A stretch of 64,000 bases of DNA from JAGVSR01 sp031413815 (lineage in GTDB: Bacteria > Pseudomonadota > Alphaproteobacteria > Rhizobiales > Hyphomicrobiaceae). How positions within the stretch are numbered: the stretch's first letter is position 1; each line of letters begins with the position of its first letter. Of the stretch, positions 1 through 9,053 are shown one piece after another. The stretch lies in the NCBI GenBank assembly GCA_031413815.1, contig JANOFU010000093.1, forward strand, positions 7,119-71,118. The letters are read 5' to 3'. The notes beneath the pieces were generated by a model, which worked only from the letters and a program-made list of their open reading frames with translations, searched no databases and had not been told where the DNA came from. A program made the translations under genes and the position numbers.

Positions 1-97
1 CACGAACCCACGAGCCTCTTTGAATTCCCGTCCGGACTTCCTCCGGCAGCTTTTCTGCTGGAAAGCGCTCCGTCACAATTTTCTTTAAGTGATCCAT
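1..97 (-). CDS. unidentified small protein, cut by window edge
   Basis: An open frame of 32 codons starts with ATG at 97 on the minus strand and runs off the window. It is only 8 bases downstream of the yejE stop, with AGGAT upstream as a possible ribosome site, so it looks like the next gene of that operon. The visible N-terminus begins MDHLKKIVTERFPAEKLP and is hydrophilic, with no signal peptide. In the usual yej operon the ATPase yejF follows yejE; this start does not look like an ABC ATPase. Short, charged N-termini of this kind occur in antitoxins, but that is a guess. Function unknown. Confidence 0.45.
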   Translation of the reverse strand, partial: MDHLKKIVTERFPAEKLPEEVRTGIQRGSWVR

Positions 98-105
98 ATC
101 CGATC

Positions 106-1338
106 CTAACGGAATGTCTTCTTGGGGTCGAGGGCGTCACGGACAGCTTCGCCGATGAAGATCAACAGCGACAGCATGGACGCGATCAGGATGAAGCCAG
201 ACAGCCCGAGCCACGGCGCCTCCAGATACTTCTTTCCCTGAAGCAGAAGCTCCCCCAGCGACGGCGATCCGGGCGGCAGCCCGAGACCAAGGAAGTCGAG
301 CGCGGTCAACAGTGCGACCGAACCCGACAACTTAAACGGCAGGAACGTGAGCGTCGCTACCATGGCATTGGGCAGCAGATGCTTCCACATGATGGTTGTG
401 TCGGACAGGCCCAACGCTCGGGCCGCACGAATGTACTCAAAGTTACGCCCGCGCAGGAATTCCGCGCGCACGATCCCAACCAGCGAGGTCCACTGAAACG
501 CCAGAAGCACGAACAGCAGCGTCCAGAACCCGGGGATTAGGACCGATGAGATGATGAGCAGCACATAAAGTTCGGGGATCGACGACCAGATTTCCAGAAA
601 CCTCTGGAAGATGAGATCGACCTTGCCTCCGAAGTAGCCCTGCACGGCACCCGCCGCCACGCCGATGATCGATGACAGCACCGTCAGAATAAGCCCGAAC
701 AAAACCGAGACACGAAACCCATAAATGATGCGCGCCAGCACATCGCGGCCCTGATCGTCGAGACCCAGCCAATTCATATTGCCGATTGATTGATAACGCG
801 CCAACTGTTCGGGCGGCGCGGGGCATAGCTTGACGGACGAGGCCCACTGCGGGGGCGCTGGAAAGCCGATGCCGCTCGGGTTCTCGACCCCGTCCTTCTT
901 TTCCGTGCAGCTGCCATCCGAGCGCGCCCGTGTTGGATAGTCTTTGTTGATGGTGTCGTAGCTATACGCAACCGGCGGCCACAGCGCCCAGCCATTGTCC
1001 TCGATTTCTTTGATGATGAAGGGGTCGCGATAGTCCGTCACGGCGAGGAAACCGCCGAACTTCGATTCCGGGTAATCGACCAGAACCGGAACCAGAAGCT
1101 CACCCTTGTAGCGCATCACGATCGGCCGGTCGTTGGAAATGACTTCTGCGAACAGCGTGACGAAAAACATTACGCCGAAGATCCACAAGCTATAGTAGCC
1201 GCGTCTGTTGTTTTTGAAGTTTGACCAGCGGCGGCGATTGAGCGGCGACAACCTGAAATCCCGCCAGAAGGCCAAGCGCGCGCCCGGCTTGGCAGCAACC
1301 GTCACGGCCGTATTGTGAGTGTCCGGGCGGGTGTCCAT
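106..1338 (-). CDS. yejE: peptide ABC transporter permease YejE
   Basis: Inner-membrane permease (410 aa) of a Yej/microcin C-type oligopeptide importer. The first membrane helix is near residues 50-65, after an arginine-rich cytoplasmic start. A long periplasmic loop follows (about 65-200), and the binding-protein-dependent transport domain fills the C-terminal half, with the EAA-type coupling loop around 'RAARALGLSDTTIMWKHLLP'. The family start '(R)LSPLNRRRWSNFKNNRRG' is clearly visible. It starts 3 bases after the yejB stop, so the two permeases are cotranscribed. The ATPase partner (yejF) is not inside the window; it may lie beyond position 1. Confidence 0.93.
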   Translation of the reverse strand: MDTRPDTHNTAVTVAAKPGARLAFWRDFRLSPLNRRRWSNFKNNRRGYYSLWIFGVMFFVTLFAEVISNDRPIVMRYKGELLVPVLVDYPESKFGGFLAVTDYRDPFIIKEIEDNGWALWPPVAYSYDTINKDYPTRARSDGSCTEKKDGVENPSGIGFPAPPQWASSVKLCPAPPEQLARYQSIGNMNWLGLDDQGRDVLARIIYGFRVSVLFGLILTVLSSIIGVAAGAVQGYFGGKVDLIFQRFLEIWSSIPELYVLLIISSVLIPGFWTLLFVLLAFQWTSLVGIVRAEFLRGRNFEYIRAARALGLSDTTIMWKHLLPNAMVATLTFLPFKLSGSVALLTALDFLGLGLPPGSPSLGELLLQGKKYLEAPWLGLSGFILIASMLSLLIFIGEAVRDALDPKKTFR

Positions 1339-1341
1339 GGC

Positions 1342-2463
1342 TTAGACCTCCCGGCTTTCGAAATCGATGCGCGGATCGACAATCGTGTAGATGAAGTCAG
1401 ACAGCAGGTTCATCACCAGACCGACGAGTGAGAAGATGTAGAGCGTCGCGAACACCACCGCGTAATCGCGGTTGATAATCGATTCAAAGCCGAGTAGCCC
1501 CAAGCCATCGAGCGAGAAGATCGTTTCAATCAGGAGCGAGCCTGAGAAGAACGCACCGATGAACGCCGCCGGGAATCCGGCAATTATCAGCAGCATCGCG
1601 TTGCGGAACACGTGGCCGTAGAGAACCTGGTTTTCCGTCAGCCCCTTGGCCCGCGCTGTCGTCACGTACTGCTTGCGGATCTCTTCAAGAAAGGTGTTCT
1701 TGGTCAGGAACGTCATGGTGGTGAACGTGCCGAGCGCTAAGGCCGTCAGCGGCAACGCCAAGTGCCAAAAATAATCGGCCACTTTGCCAAACAGCGACAG
1801 CTCGTTCCAATTGTCTGAGGTCAGTCCGCGCGAGGGAAACCACTGGAAGAACGACGAACCCGCGAACACGACGAGCAAAAGAACCGCCACTAGAAATCCT
1901 GGCAGGGCGTAGCCGACAACCAGCACACTGCTGGTCCATGTGTCGAAGCGCTCGCCGTCCGTTACGGCCTTGCGGATGCCGAGAGGAATTGAGATCAGAT
2001 ACGTCAGCAACGTCATCCACAACCCGAGCGAGACCGAAACCGGCAGCTTCTCTTTGATGAGCTCCAGGACTGAGACGTCGCGGAAATAACTATTGCCGAA
2101 ATTGAAGGTCAGATAGTTCTTCATCATGATGAAGAAGCGCTCATGCGCGGGTTTGTCGAAACCGAACTGCTTTTCCAGGCTCTTGATGAACTCCGGGTCA
2201 AGCCCCTGCGCACCACGATACTTGGACGACGAGGCTTCCGCGCCACTGGCACCCGATTGAGACGACGTCCCGCCTCCGGTCAGTTCTCCGCCACTACCGC
2301 CGCCAAAGCGGTCGGTCGCAGATCCGCCGGTACCCGTCAACTGCGCCATCACGCGCTCGACGGGGCCGCCGGGCGCAAACTGAATGATGACGAAGCTAAT
2401 CAGCATGATCCCGAACAACGTCGGAATGATTAGAGCCAGTCGTTTGAGAAGGTAAAGGCCCAT
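1342..2463 (-). CDS. yejB: peptide ABC transporter permease YejB
   Basis: Inner-membrane permease (373 aa), partner of YejE. The N-terminal helix 'LKRLALIIPTLFGIMLISFV' is the standard DppB/YejB start, followed by the conserved FAPGGP motif. A glycine/serine-rich low-complexity stretch sits at about residues 43-80 in the periplasmic loop, as is common in YejB. The EAA loop is near 'TTARAKGLTENQVLYGHVFRN'. Translation starts at ATG 2463, 19 bases after the end of the upstream binding-protein gene. Two permeases plus two binding proteins imply uptake of peptides or peptide-like compounds. Confidence 0.93.
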   Translation of the reverse strand: MGLYLLKRLALIIPTLFGIMLISFVIIQFAPGGPVERVMAQLTGTGGSATDRFGGGSGGELTGGGTSSQSGASGAEASSSKYRGAQGLDPEFIKSLEKQFGFDKPAHERFFIMMKNYLTFNFGNSYFRDVSVLELIKEKLPVSVSLGLWMTLLTYLISIPLGIRKAVTDGERFDTWTSSVLVVGYALPGFLVAVLLLVVFAGSSFFQWFPSRGLTSDNWNELSLFGKVADYFWHLALPLTALALGTFTTMTFLTKNTFLEEIRKQYVTTARAKGLTENQVLYGHVFRNAMLLIIAGFPAAFIGAFFSGSLLIETIFSLDGLGLLGFESIINRDYAVVFATLYIFSLVGLVMNLLSDFIYTIVDPRIDFESREV

Positions 2464-2482
2464 CGGTAGGATCGGTTCCTCG

Positions 2483-4333
2483 TCAGTTCGGCTTCAGTGT
2501 TGCAGCTTTCACCGGCTCATACCACCACGTCGAAAGCGCGCCCCGATCGTACTTCGGCTTCACCGGCGGCCAACCGAATTTGTTCCAGAATGCCAAGTTA
2601 TGAGACGCTTTGTACCAGTGCGGCACCCAATAATGGCCGGCACGCAGGACGCGGTCGAGGGCGCGCGTCGCGGTCACGAGCCCGGCGCGCGATTTTGCCA
2701 CCATGACGGCTTCGGCCAACGCGTCTACGGCTGGGTCCGAGATGCCAGCAAGGTTGAAACTGCCATCGGTTTTAGCGGCTTCTGCGCCCCAAAAATTCTT
2801 GAGTTCGTTGCCTGGTGTCAACTTGAGACTGTACCGCTGAATCGTCAGGTCAAAATCAAAGCTCTTCATCCGCTGCTCGTATTGAGCGGGATCAACGAAC
2901 CGAATGCTGGCATCGACGCCGATACTGCGCAGCGACTTGATGTAAGGGCCGATGATCCGCTCGAAGCCGGCACTGTCGTAGAGAACTTCCAGTTTGAGCG
3001 TGGCGCCAGCGGCATTTCGCAACAAACTACCGGCGGTGGTCATTTTCCACCCCGCTTCGCTTAGAAGCCCCCCGGCCTTGCGCAGCTGATCGCGATTGTT
3101 GCCAGACGCGTCCGTCACCGGGGACGAATATGGCTCCGCGAACACCTCCTTTGGCAGCGTGGCGCGGAATGGCTCAAGTAACGCGACCTCTTCGGCGGAC
3201 GGCGGCCCCACCGCTTCCATGTCAGAATTCTCAAAGAAGCTCGACGTGCGCTTGTAGAGACCAAAGAACAGGTTTTTGTTGCTCCACTCGAAATCAAAGG
3301 CCAGATCGAGAGCTTTGCGCACGCGCACATCTTTGAACGGCTCGCGGCGTGTGTTGATGAAAAAACCTTGCGCGCCAGACGGATTCTCGTCGGCAATCGT
3401 CAGGCGTACAACGCGGCCATCTTTCACAGACGGCTTGTCATAACCTGTCGCCCAATCCTTGGACGTAAACTCTTCGCGAAAGTCCAGCGTCTGCGAGAAC
3501 AAGTTTTCAAGTTCAAGTCCGCGATCCCGGAAATAATCGTAACGCACTTCAGCCAAGTTATAATGGCCGCGGTTGACGTTCAAATCCTTGGCCCAATAGT
3601 CTGGCCGCAGGGCATAAGTGACGTAAGTGCCCTGTTTGAAATCCTTAATGGCGTAGGGGCCCGATCCGAGCGGCGGCTCAAGCGTCGTTTTTTCGAACTC
3701 GCGTGTGGCGTAATATGCTTTGGGCAACACCGGCAGCAGCGACACCTCGATCGGCAGCGACCGGACCAGCTTGCCCTGAAACGTGTAGCGCACCGTCGCC
3801 GGGTCCAGCGCTTCGGCCTTCGTCACATCCGCTAATACAATGCGATAACGCGGATGACCCTTCGACCTCAGGGTCTCATACGAAAACACGACGTCGTCTG
3901 CCGTGACCGGCGACCCATCGGCAAACTTGGCTTCAGGCCGAAGCTTGAACGTGACCGACAGCCCGTCAGCCGCCACGTTTGCACTTTTGGCAACGAGCCC
4001 ATAGACGGCATCCGGCTCATCGAACGCGCGCACCATGAGGCTGTCGTAGAGCAATCCCAACCCCTGAGCACGATCGCCCTTGAGGATGAAATCGTTGAAG
4101 CTATCAAATGTGATCGTGCCGCCGGGGCCCACTTGCGCAGCCCGGCCGCCTTTTGGCGCATCTGGGTTCACATAGTCGAAGGCTTTGAAGTCCGGCCCGT
4201 ACTTGAGATCGCCAAAGATCGATAATCCGTGCCGGTCTTCAGCAATTGCTGAACTGCCACTTGCAATGACAGCTGCGAGGATCGCACCATGCACATATGA
4301 GGTTACCGCGCGCCGGACCGCCATGGGTGTCAC
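2483..4333 (-). CDS. extracellular solute-binding protein, YejA-like (second copy)
   Basis: Periplasmic binding protein (616 aa) of the ABC importer, SBP family 5. A signal peptide occupies about residues 4-31, ending near SSAIAED. The family signature NPDAPKGG is at about 56-63 and the C-terminal region ends with the usual HNLAFWNKFGWPP-type motif. It starts at GTG 4333, overlapping the stop of the preceding copy as GTGA; an ATG three codons later (4324) would also give a complete signal peptide. It resembles the upstream binding protein closely in layout, so the pair is probably an old tandem duplication with divergent ligand ranges. This is inferred, since the ligand cannot be read from sequence. 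Confidence 0.9.
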   Translation of the reverse strand: MTPMAVRRAVTSYVHGAILAAVIASGSSAIAEDRHGLSIFGDLKYGPDFKAFDYVNPDAPKGGRAAQVGPGGTITFDSFNDFILKGDRAQGLGLLYDSLMVRAFDEPDAVYGLVAKSANVAADGLSVTFKLRPEAKFADGSPVTADDVVFSYETLRSKGHPRYRIVLADVTKAEALDPATVRYTFQGKLVRSLPIEVSLLPVLPKAYYATREFEKTTLEPPLGSGPYAIKDFKQGTYVTYALRPDYWAKDLNVNRGHYNLAEVRYDYFRDRGLELENLFSQTLDFREEFTSKDWATGYDKPSVKDGRVVRLTIADENPSGAQGFFINTRREPFKDVRVRKALDLAFDFEWSNKNLFFGLYKRTSSFFENSDMEAVGPPSAEEVALLEPFRATLPKEVFAEPYSSPVTDASGNNRDQLRKAGGLLSEAGWKMTTAGSLLRNAAGATLKLEVLYDSAGFERIIGPYIKSLRSIGVDASIRFVDPAQYEQRMKSFDFDLTIQRYSLKLTPGNELKNFWGAEAAKTDGSFNLAGISDPAVDALAEAVMVAKSRAGLVTATRALDRVLRAGHYWVPHWYKASHNLAFWNKFGWPPVKPKYDRGALSTWWYEPVKAATLKPN

Positions 4334-6186
4334 CGGCCCTTAGCCGCATCAATGGCCTTCTTCTTGGCCTCATCGATCCACCAGGCTGAAAAGTACGCCG
4401 GCGATTGCGAGGGAAGCTTTTCGGCCCGGCCAAACACATCCCAAAAGACGACACGCGAGTACGGATAGTGCCACTGTGGCACGACATAGAAGTTCCACAA
4501 CAGAACGCGATCAAGCGCCTTCGTTGCGGCCACGAGTTCAGCGCGGTCTTTGGCGAAAACGATCAGTTCGATCAGTTTGTCGATCGCCGCATTCTTAATC
4601 CCGACCTTGTTTTGCGTGCCGTCCTTGTCGGCCGAAGCCGAACCCCAATAGTCGCGCTGCTCGTTGCCGGGCGAGTGCGACTGGCCAAACGTTTCCACGA
4701 CGATGTCGTAGTCGTGCGTGTCTTCGCGACGCTTGTACTGCGAGGTATCGACGATGCGGACGCTGGCCTGAATGCCCAGCTTCTTGAGGTTTTCGACATA
4801 GGGCAGCACGACGCGCTCGAAATCCTGCGAGACCAACAAGATCTCAGCCTTCAGCGGCTCGCCATCTGCGTTCTTGCGAACGCCGCCCGTCACAGGCCAT
4901 CCCGCCTCATCGAGAAGCTTGGTCGCCGCCAGCATGTTTGTGCGGAAGTCGGTGTCCTTCTCGTTCGACGGGCTTTTCCATTCGGCCGTGAACACTTCCG
5001 GCGGAACATCGGCCTTCAGCTCTGTTAGAATTTCAAGCTCACGGCCTTGCGGCAGACCTGTGGCTGCAAGCTCGGAGTTTCCAAAGTAGCTCTGCGACCG
5101 CACATACTGGCCGTAGAAAATCGACTTGTTGAGCGCTTCGAAGTTGAACGACAGTGCAAAGGCGCGGCGCACGCGCAGGTCCTGGAATTGCTTGCGACGC
5201 GTGTTGAGGGCAAAGCCCTGCATCGAAGCGACTTGCTTGTGCGGCAGTGCTTCCTTCTTTACCCAACCCTTTTTGATGGCATCGAACTCATACCCCGTCG
5301 CCCATTCGCTGGCCTTGGTCTCGTTCCAAACATCGATACCGCCGGACTTGAAACTCTCGAACGCTGGCAGACGCTCAAGGAAGTACACATAGGAAATCTC
5401 GTCGAAGTTATAGAGGCCACGCGCGACGGGAAGATCCTTCGCCCACCAATCTTTCACGCGTTCAAAGACAATACCCCGGCCCGCATCGACCGATTTGATC
5501 TTGTAGGGGCCTGATCCCAGCGGCGGCTCTAAAGTCGTCTTCGTCAGATCGCGCGGCTCGCCGTTAGCCCCCTTAGCTTCCCAGTAGTGTTTCGGCAGAA
5601 CAGACAACTGCCCCACAATTTGCGGCAGCTCGCGGTTGCCTTTGACATCGAATGTGAAGGTAACTTCGCGCTCGCCGGTCTTTTCGGCCTTGACGACATT
5701 CTTGTAGTAGAAATTGAAGAAGGGGTGCGTTTTCTTGAGCTGCACTAGCGAGAAGACCACGTCGTCCGGCGTGATGGGATTGCCGTCGTGGAACTTTGCT
5801 TCCGGGCGTAGTCCGAACGTGACGGTCGAAAAGTCATCCGGATATGACAGCCATTCGGCGACCAAGCCGTACTCCGCAGACGGCTCGTCAGGCGACGAAA
5901 ACATGAGGGTGTCATAGAGATCACCCAGGCCCGCTGCTGGTTGTCCTTTGACCGTGAAGTTGTTCAGGCTGTCAAACGTGCCGGGCGCCACCGAGTATCT
6001 AACTTTGCCACCTTTTGGCGCATCCGGGTTCGCCCAATCAAAGTGCTTGAAATCAGCGGGCAGCTTGGGCTCGCCGACCAGCGACACAGCATGGCGTTTG
6101 ACGGGCGGTGCAGCACCTGCGAGCGCCAGAGGCGCAACCAGCACAAGGCCGACGATCAATCCTGCTAGTCGAGGCACCACGAACAT
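4330..6186 (-). CDS. yejA: extracellular solute-binding protein YejA
   Basis: Periplasmic peptide-binding protein (618 aa from the chosen start) of the Yej system. An upstream TTG at 6210 extends the frame, but ATG 6186 is preceded by AAGGA about 10 bases away and begins directly with a good signal peptide (MFVVPRLAGLIVGLVLVAP..., cleavage near AGA). Family signatures NPDAPKGGK near the N-terminus and the PPLGSGPYKI motif in the middle are present. It is the first gene of the four-gene minus-strand operon (yejA, yejA-like, yejB, yejE). No transport ATPase is seen in the window. Confidence 0.9.
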   Translation of the reverse strand: MFVVPRLAGLIVGLVLVAPLALAGAAPPVKRHAVSLVGEPKLPADFKHFDWANPDAPKGGKVRYSVAPGTFDSLNNFTVKGQPAAGLGDLYDTLMFSSPDEPSAEYGLVAEWLSYPDDFSTVTFGLRPEAKFHDGNPITPDDVVFSLVQLKKTHPFFNFYYKNVVKAEKTGEREVTFTFDVKGNRELPQIVGQLSVLPKHYWEAKGANGEPRDLTKTTLEPPLGSGPYKIKSVDAGRGIVFERVKDWWAKDLPVARGLYNFDEISYVYFLERLPAFESFKSGGIDVWNETKASEWATGYEFDAIKKGWVKKEALPHKQVASMQGFALNTRRKQFQDLRVRRAFALSFNFEALNKSIFYGQYVRSQSYFGNSELAATGLPQGRELEILTELKADVPPEVFTAEWKSPSNEKDTDFRTNMLAATKLLDEAGWPVTGGVRKNADGEPLKAEILLVSQDFERVVLPYVENLKKLGIQASVRIVDTSQYKRREDTHDYDIVVETFGQSHSPGNEQRDYWGSASADKDGTQNKVGIKNAAIDKLIELIVFAKDRAELVAATKALDRVLLWNFYVVPQWHYPYSRVVFWDVFGRAEKLPSQSPAYFSAWWIDEAKKKAIDAAKGR

Positions 6187-6325
6187 GGGTCGAGTATCCT
6201 TTGCAGCCAAACCGCGAGACGGACATACGACCGGACCCCGCTCATTGGTGCACTTCCTAGCATGCGAGCCCGATCAAAGAGCGGATTGCGGCGCTTAACT
6301 TTTCTTAATGTCCACCAAAACGAAC

Positions 6326-6353
6326 AAGCCCCGCCAACAAATTGGCGGGGCTT
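6326..6353 (-). terminator. perfect 12-bp hairpin, likely terminator of the cytochrome gene
   Basis: AAGCCCCGCCAA and TTGGCGGGGCTT form a perfect 12-bp stem with a CAAA loop. It lies 30 bases past the cytochrome c stop on the minus strand. The T tract after it on that strand is short (TTTTGG), so it is a good hairpin but a moderate intrinsic terminator. It separates the cytochrome gene from the yej operon, which reads in the same direction. Confidence 0.7.
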
Positions 6354-6382
6354 GGTAATTCCATTCATGGTGGAACCGGTTT

Positions 6383-7099
6383 TTACTTCGGCAGCGCAGC
6401 CGGGCTGTCGCTCAGCGTGCGCAGATACGCGATCAGGTTGGCGATCTCGGCCGGGTCGTTGATGCCGTTGAACACCATCTTGGTGCCGGCAATGTATCCC
6501 TTTGGTTTGTAAATGAAGGCCGCCAGGTTCTCGTATGACCACTCGCCGCCCTTAGCCTTCATCGCCTCGGAGTATCCAGCATAGTCGGCGTGTGCGCCCT
6601 TAGCCCGGCCGACAATGCCCCACAAATTCGGAGCGACCTTGCTGGAAGCGGCTTTGTCCACGACGTGACATGCCGAGCACTTCTTGAATGTGGCTTTGCC
6701 GTCGTCAGCGCTGGCGGTCGCAAGTTTCGCAACAACAGCCTTGGCATCAAAGCCACCGGCGGCGGCTGGTGCAGCAGGTGCAGGTGCAGGAACCGCCGCC
6801 GGAGGTGTGCCTGCTACTTTCGGCGCCTCGGTCTTGGGCGCAGTCGCCTTTGGCACGTCGGCCTTCGCTGCGTCTGGCTTGGCTGCCGGTGCTGCTGCGA
6901 CGTCCGTCTTTGGAGCGGCGGCAGGTGCCGGTGCCGGTGCCGGTGCCGCCTCAACCGTTGCTTCCGTCGGCAACTTATAGCCGACAACATCTGAGCTGTG
7001 AGCGGCCTGCCGTGAGTCAATCACAACCTTCATGCCGAAGATCAGCAGCAAAGCCGCGAGTGCCGCGCCTGCAATCTTACTCAATTCGAGACTGTCCAT
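6383..7099 (-). CDS. cycM: membrane-anchored c-type cytochrome (CycM-like)
   Basis: Respiratory cytochrome c (238 aa) of the CycM/c552 type, which carries electrons between the bc1 complex and cytochrome oxidase in rhizobia and relatives. One uncleaved N-terminal membrane helix (about residues 8-25) anchors it. A long Ala/Pro/Lys-rich linker (about 45-118) follows, then a single class I cytochrome domain with haem site CSACH and the axial methionine in GTKMVF. ATG 7099 is chosen over GTG 7105 because AGG lies five bases before it. The Ala/Pro linker is unusually long and low in complexity. The gene stands alone between the yej operon and divergent kdsB. Confidence 0.88.
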   Translation of the reverse strand: MDSLELSKIAGAALAALLLIFGMKVVIDSRQAAHSSDVVGYKLPTEATVEAAPAPAPAPAAAPKTDVAAAPAAKPDAAKADVPKATAPKTEAPKVAGTPPAAVPAPAPAAPAAAGGFDAKAVVAKLATASADDGKATFKKCSACHVVDKAASSKVAPNLWGIVGRAKGAHADYAGYSEAMKAKGGEWSYENLAAFIYKPKGYIAGTKMVFNGINDPAEIANLIAYLRTLSDSPAALPK

Positions 7100-7331
7100 T
7101 GTCACCTGTCCTGCGCGCCCAAATCGAAGCGCCAGGGTCGGCGTTTCGAGACCGGATTGAACAATTTACGGTCCAACGCGTGCCGTTGGATGCTGCCGCA
7201 CATTGCTGTTCGCACCTTAGCCGCCGGTTTACATGGGTTCGCGCCAGCCTTGCAACCACGCCCGCCGGTGGTTTAGACGGATCGTGCGAGACCTATTGTC
7301 ACTCGCGCTCCTGGGACAAGTCGAACCCCTC

Positions 7332-8078
7332 ATGCCCAAGATCCTCGTTGTTATTCCGGCACGTCTGAAGGCAACACGATTGCCCAACAAGCCGCTGGCC
7401 GACATCCACGGCGAACCGATGATTGTCCATGTCTGGCGCCGGGCTATGGCGGCGGAAGCGGGCCGCGTCGTTGTCGCGACGGACAGCGAGGCTATCGTGT
7501 CGGCAATTCGCAACGCCGGCGGCGAGGCGGTGATGACACGCGCCGATCATGCCTCGGGGTCGGACCGCATTTACGAGGCCGTCAATAAGGTCGATCCAGA
7601 GTCCGACGCTGAGATCATCGTCAATCTGCAAGGTGACTTGCCGACGCTGGAACCGAGGTTGGTCACGGCCTGTTGCGCACCGCTGATGACCAAGGGGCCC
7701 GATATCGCCACGCTGGCGGCCGAAATCCGCGATCAACACGAACGCACCAATCCCAACGTCGTTAAGGTTGTTGGCACACCAGTGGCAGACGGCCAGCGAC
7801 TGCGCGCACTGTACTTCACGCGCGCCACCGCCCCGCACGGCGACGGCCCTCTTTACCATCACATCGGCATCTACGCTTATCGCCGGGTTGCATTGGAGCG
7901 GTTCATTGGTTGGAAACCCTCGACGCTCGAAATCCGCGAACGGCTGGAACAATTGCGCGCCCTGGAGAACGGCCTCCGGATTGATGCCACCATCGTTGAC
8001 ACTGTTCCACTCGGTGTCGATACTCCGTCCGATCTCGAACGTGCGCGACATCTGATGAAGCCGCCTGTCCAAAAATAA
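7332..8078 (+). CDS. kdsB: 3-deoxy-manno-octulosonate cytidylyltransferase
   Basis: CMP-Kdo synthetase (248 aa): activates Kdo with CTP for lipopolysaccharide inner-core synthesis in the cytoplasm. The N-terminal nucleotide-binding motif is 'VVIPARLKATRLPNKPL', followed by the conserved TDSEAIVSA and NLQGDLPTLEP motifs. The frame stays open upstream to 7233, but ATG 7332 matches the family N-terminus and length. It is followed 44 bases later by pheA in the same direction, an arrangement common in Hyphomicrobiales. Confidence 0.95.
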   Translation: MPKILVVIPARLKATRLPNKPLADIHGEPMIVHVWRRAMAAEAGRVVVATDSEAIVSAIRNAGGEAVMTRADHASGSDRIYEAVNKVDPESDAEIIVNLQGDLPTLEPRLVTACCAPLMTKGPDIATLAAEIRDQHERTNPNVVKVVGTPVADGQRLRALYFTRATAPHGDGPLYHHIGIYAYRRVALERFIGWKPSTLEIRERLEQLRALENGLRIDATIVDTVPLGVDTPSDLERARHLMKPPVQK

Positions 8079-8122
8079 GCCCGCCTCATTTTATTCCCTC
8101 GCCGCCAACTCCGACAGGACCC

Positions 8123-9025
8123 ATGGCCAACTTGACCCGCGCCGCATCCCATGGCCGGATCGCCTATCAAGGCGAACCGGGTGCGAATTCGCATCTCGCC
8201 TGCACTCAAGCGTTTCCGGACATGGAGGCCGTCGCCTGCCCCACGTTTGAAGATGCGCTGGCAGCTGTGAAGTCCGGCGACGTGCGCTCGGCGATGATCC
8301 CGATCGAAAATTCCGTCGCCGGCCGGGTCGCGGACATTCATCATTTGTTGCCGAACTCAGGCCTCTACATCACCAGCGAGTACTTTCTGCCGATCCGCTT
8401 TCAGCTCATGGCTCCGAAAGGCTCCAAACTCGACGGCATCAAAGATGTTTACAGCCACGTGCACGCGCTCGGCCAATGCCGCAAGATGCTGCGCAAACTG
8501 GGTGCTACCGCCCACGTTGCGGGGGACACTGCTGGCTCGGCCCGGCAAGTCGCCGAATGGGGCGACCCAACGCGAGCCGCGCTTGCTCCGGAATTGGCCG
8601 CGGGTCTTTATGGTTTGGACATTCTTGCGGAGGATGTCGAAGACGAGGCGCACAACACCACGCGCTTTGTCGTGCTCGCCAAGGATCCCGACGACGCAGA
8701 GCCCGATGACGGCAAGGTCATCACGACATTTATCTTCCGCGTCCGCAACGTGCCAGCTGCACTTTACAAAGCGCTCGGCGGGTTTGCGACCAACGGCGTC
8801 AACATGACCAAACTCGAAAGCTACCAGACCGAAGGCACCTTCAACGCCACCACGTTCTTCGCCGACATCGAAGGCCACCCTGTTGAGCGCAACGTGCAGC
8901 TGGCGCTGGAAGAACTGTCGTTCTTCTCGACGGAGTTGCGCGTGCTCGGCACCTATCTCGCGAGCCCCTACCGCGCCGAGGCCGCCCGCCTTGCCAAACC
9001 CGGCGAGGCGGCGACGGGGCGGTAA
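8123..9025 (+). CDS. pheA: prephenate dehydratase
   Basis: Monofunctional prephenate dehydratase (300 aa), converting prephenate to phenylpyruvate in phenylalanine synthesis. The N-terminal catalytic domain has 'IAYQGEPGANSH', 'IPIENSVAGRV' and the TRF catalytic motif in NTTRFVVL (about residue 172). The C-terminal ACT domain (about 195-280) begins with FIFRVRNVPAALYKAL and holds the phenylalanine-sensing ESY motif (LESYQTEG). There is no chorismate mutase domain, as is usual in alphaproteobacteria. Confidence 0.95.
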   Translation: MANLTRAASHGRIAYQGEPGANSHLACTQAFPDMEAVACPTFEDALAAVKSGDVRSAMIPIENSVAGRVADIHHLLPNSGLYITSEYFLPIRFQLMAPKGSKLDGIKDVYSHVHALGQCRKMLRKLGATAHVAGDTAGSARQVAEWGDPTRAALAPELAAGLYGLDILAEDVEDEAHNTTRFVVLAKDPDDAEPDDGKVITTFIFRVRNVPAALYKALGGFATNGVNMTKLESYQTEGTFNATTFFADIEGHPVERNVQLALEELSFFSTELRVLGTYLASPYRAEAARLAKPGEAATGR

Positions 9026-9053
9026 ACTTTGGGTCTGACACCAGCCGGCACGC

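Noticed and set aside
7299..8072. 257-codon open frame antisense to kdsB
   Set aside because: It is the mirror of a certain gene in a GC-rich genome, with no recognisable protein motif. Similar antisense frames over pheA, infB and pnp were dropped for the same reason.
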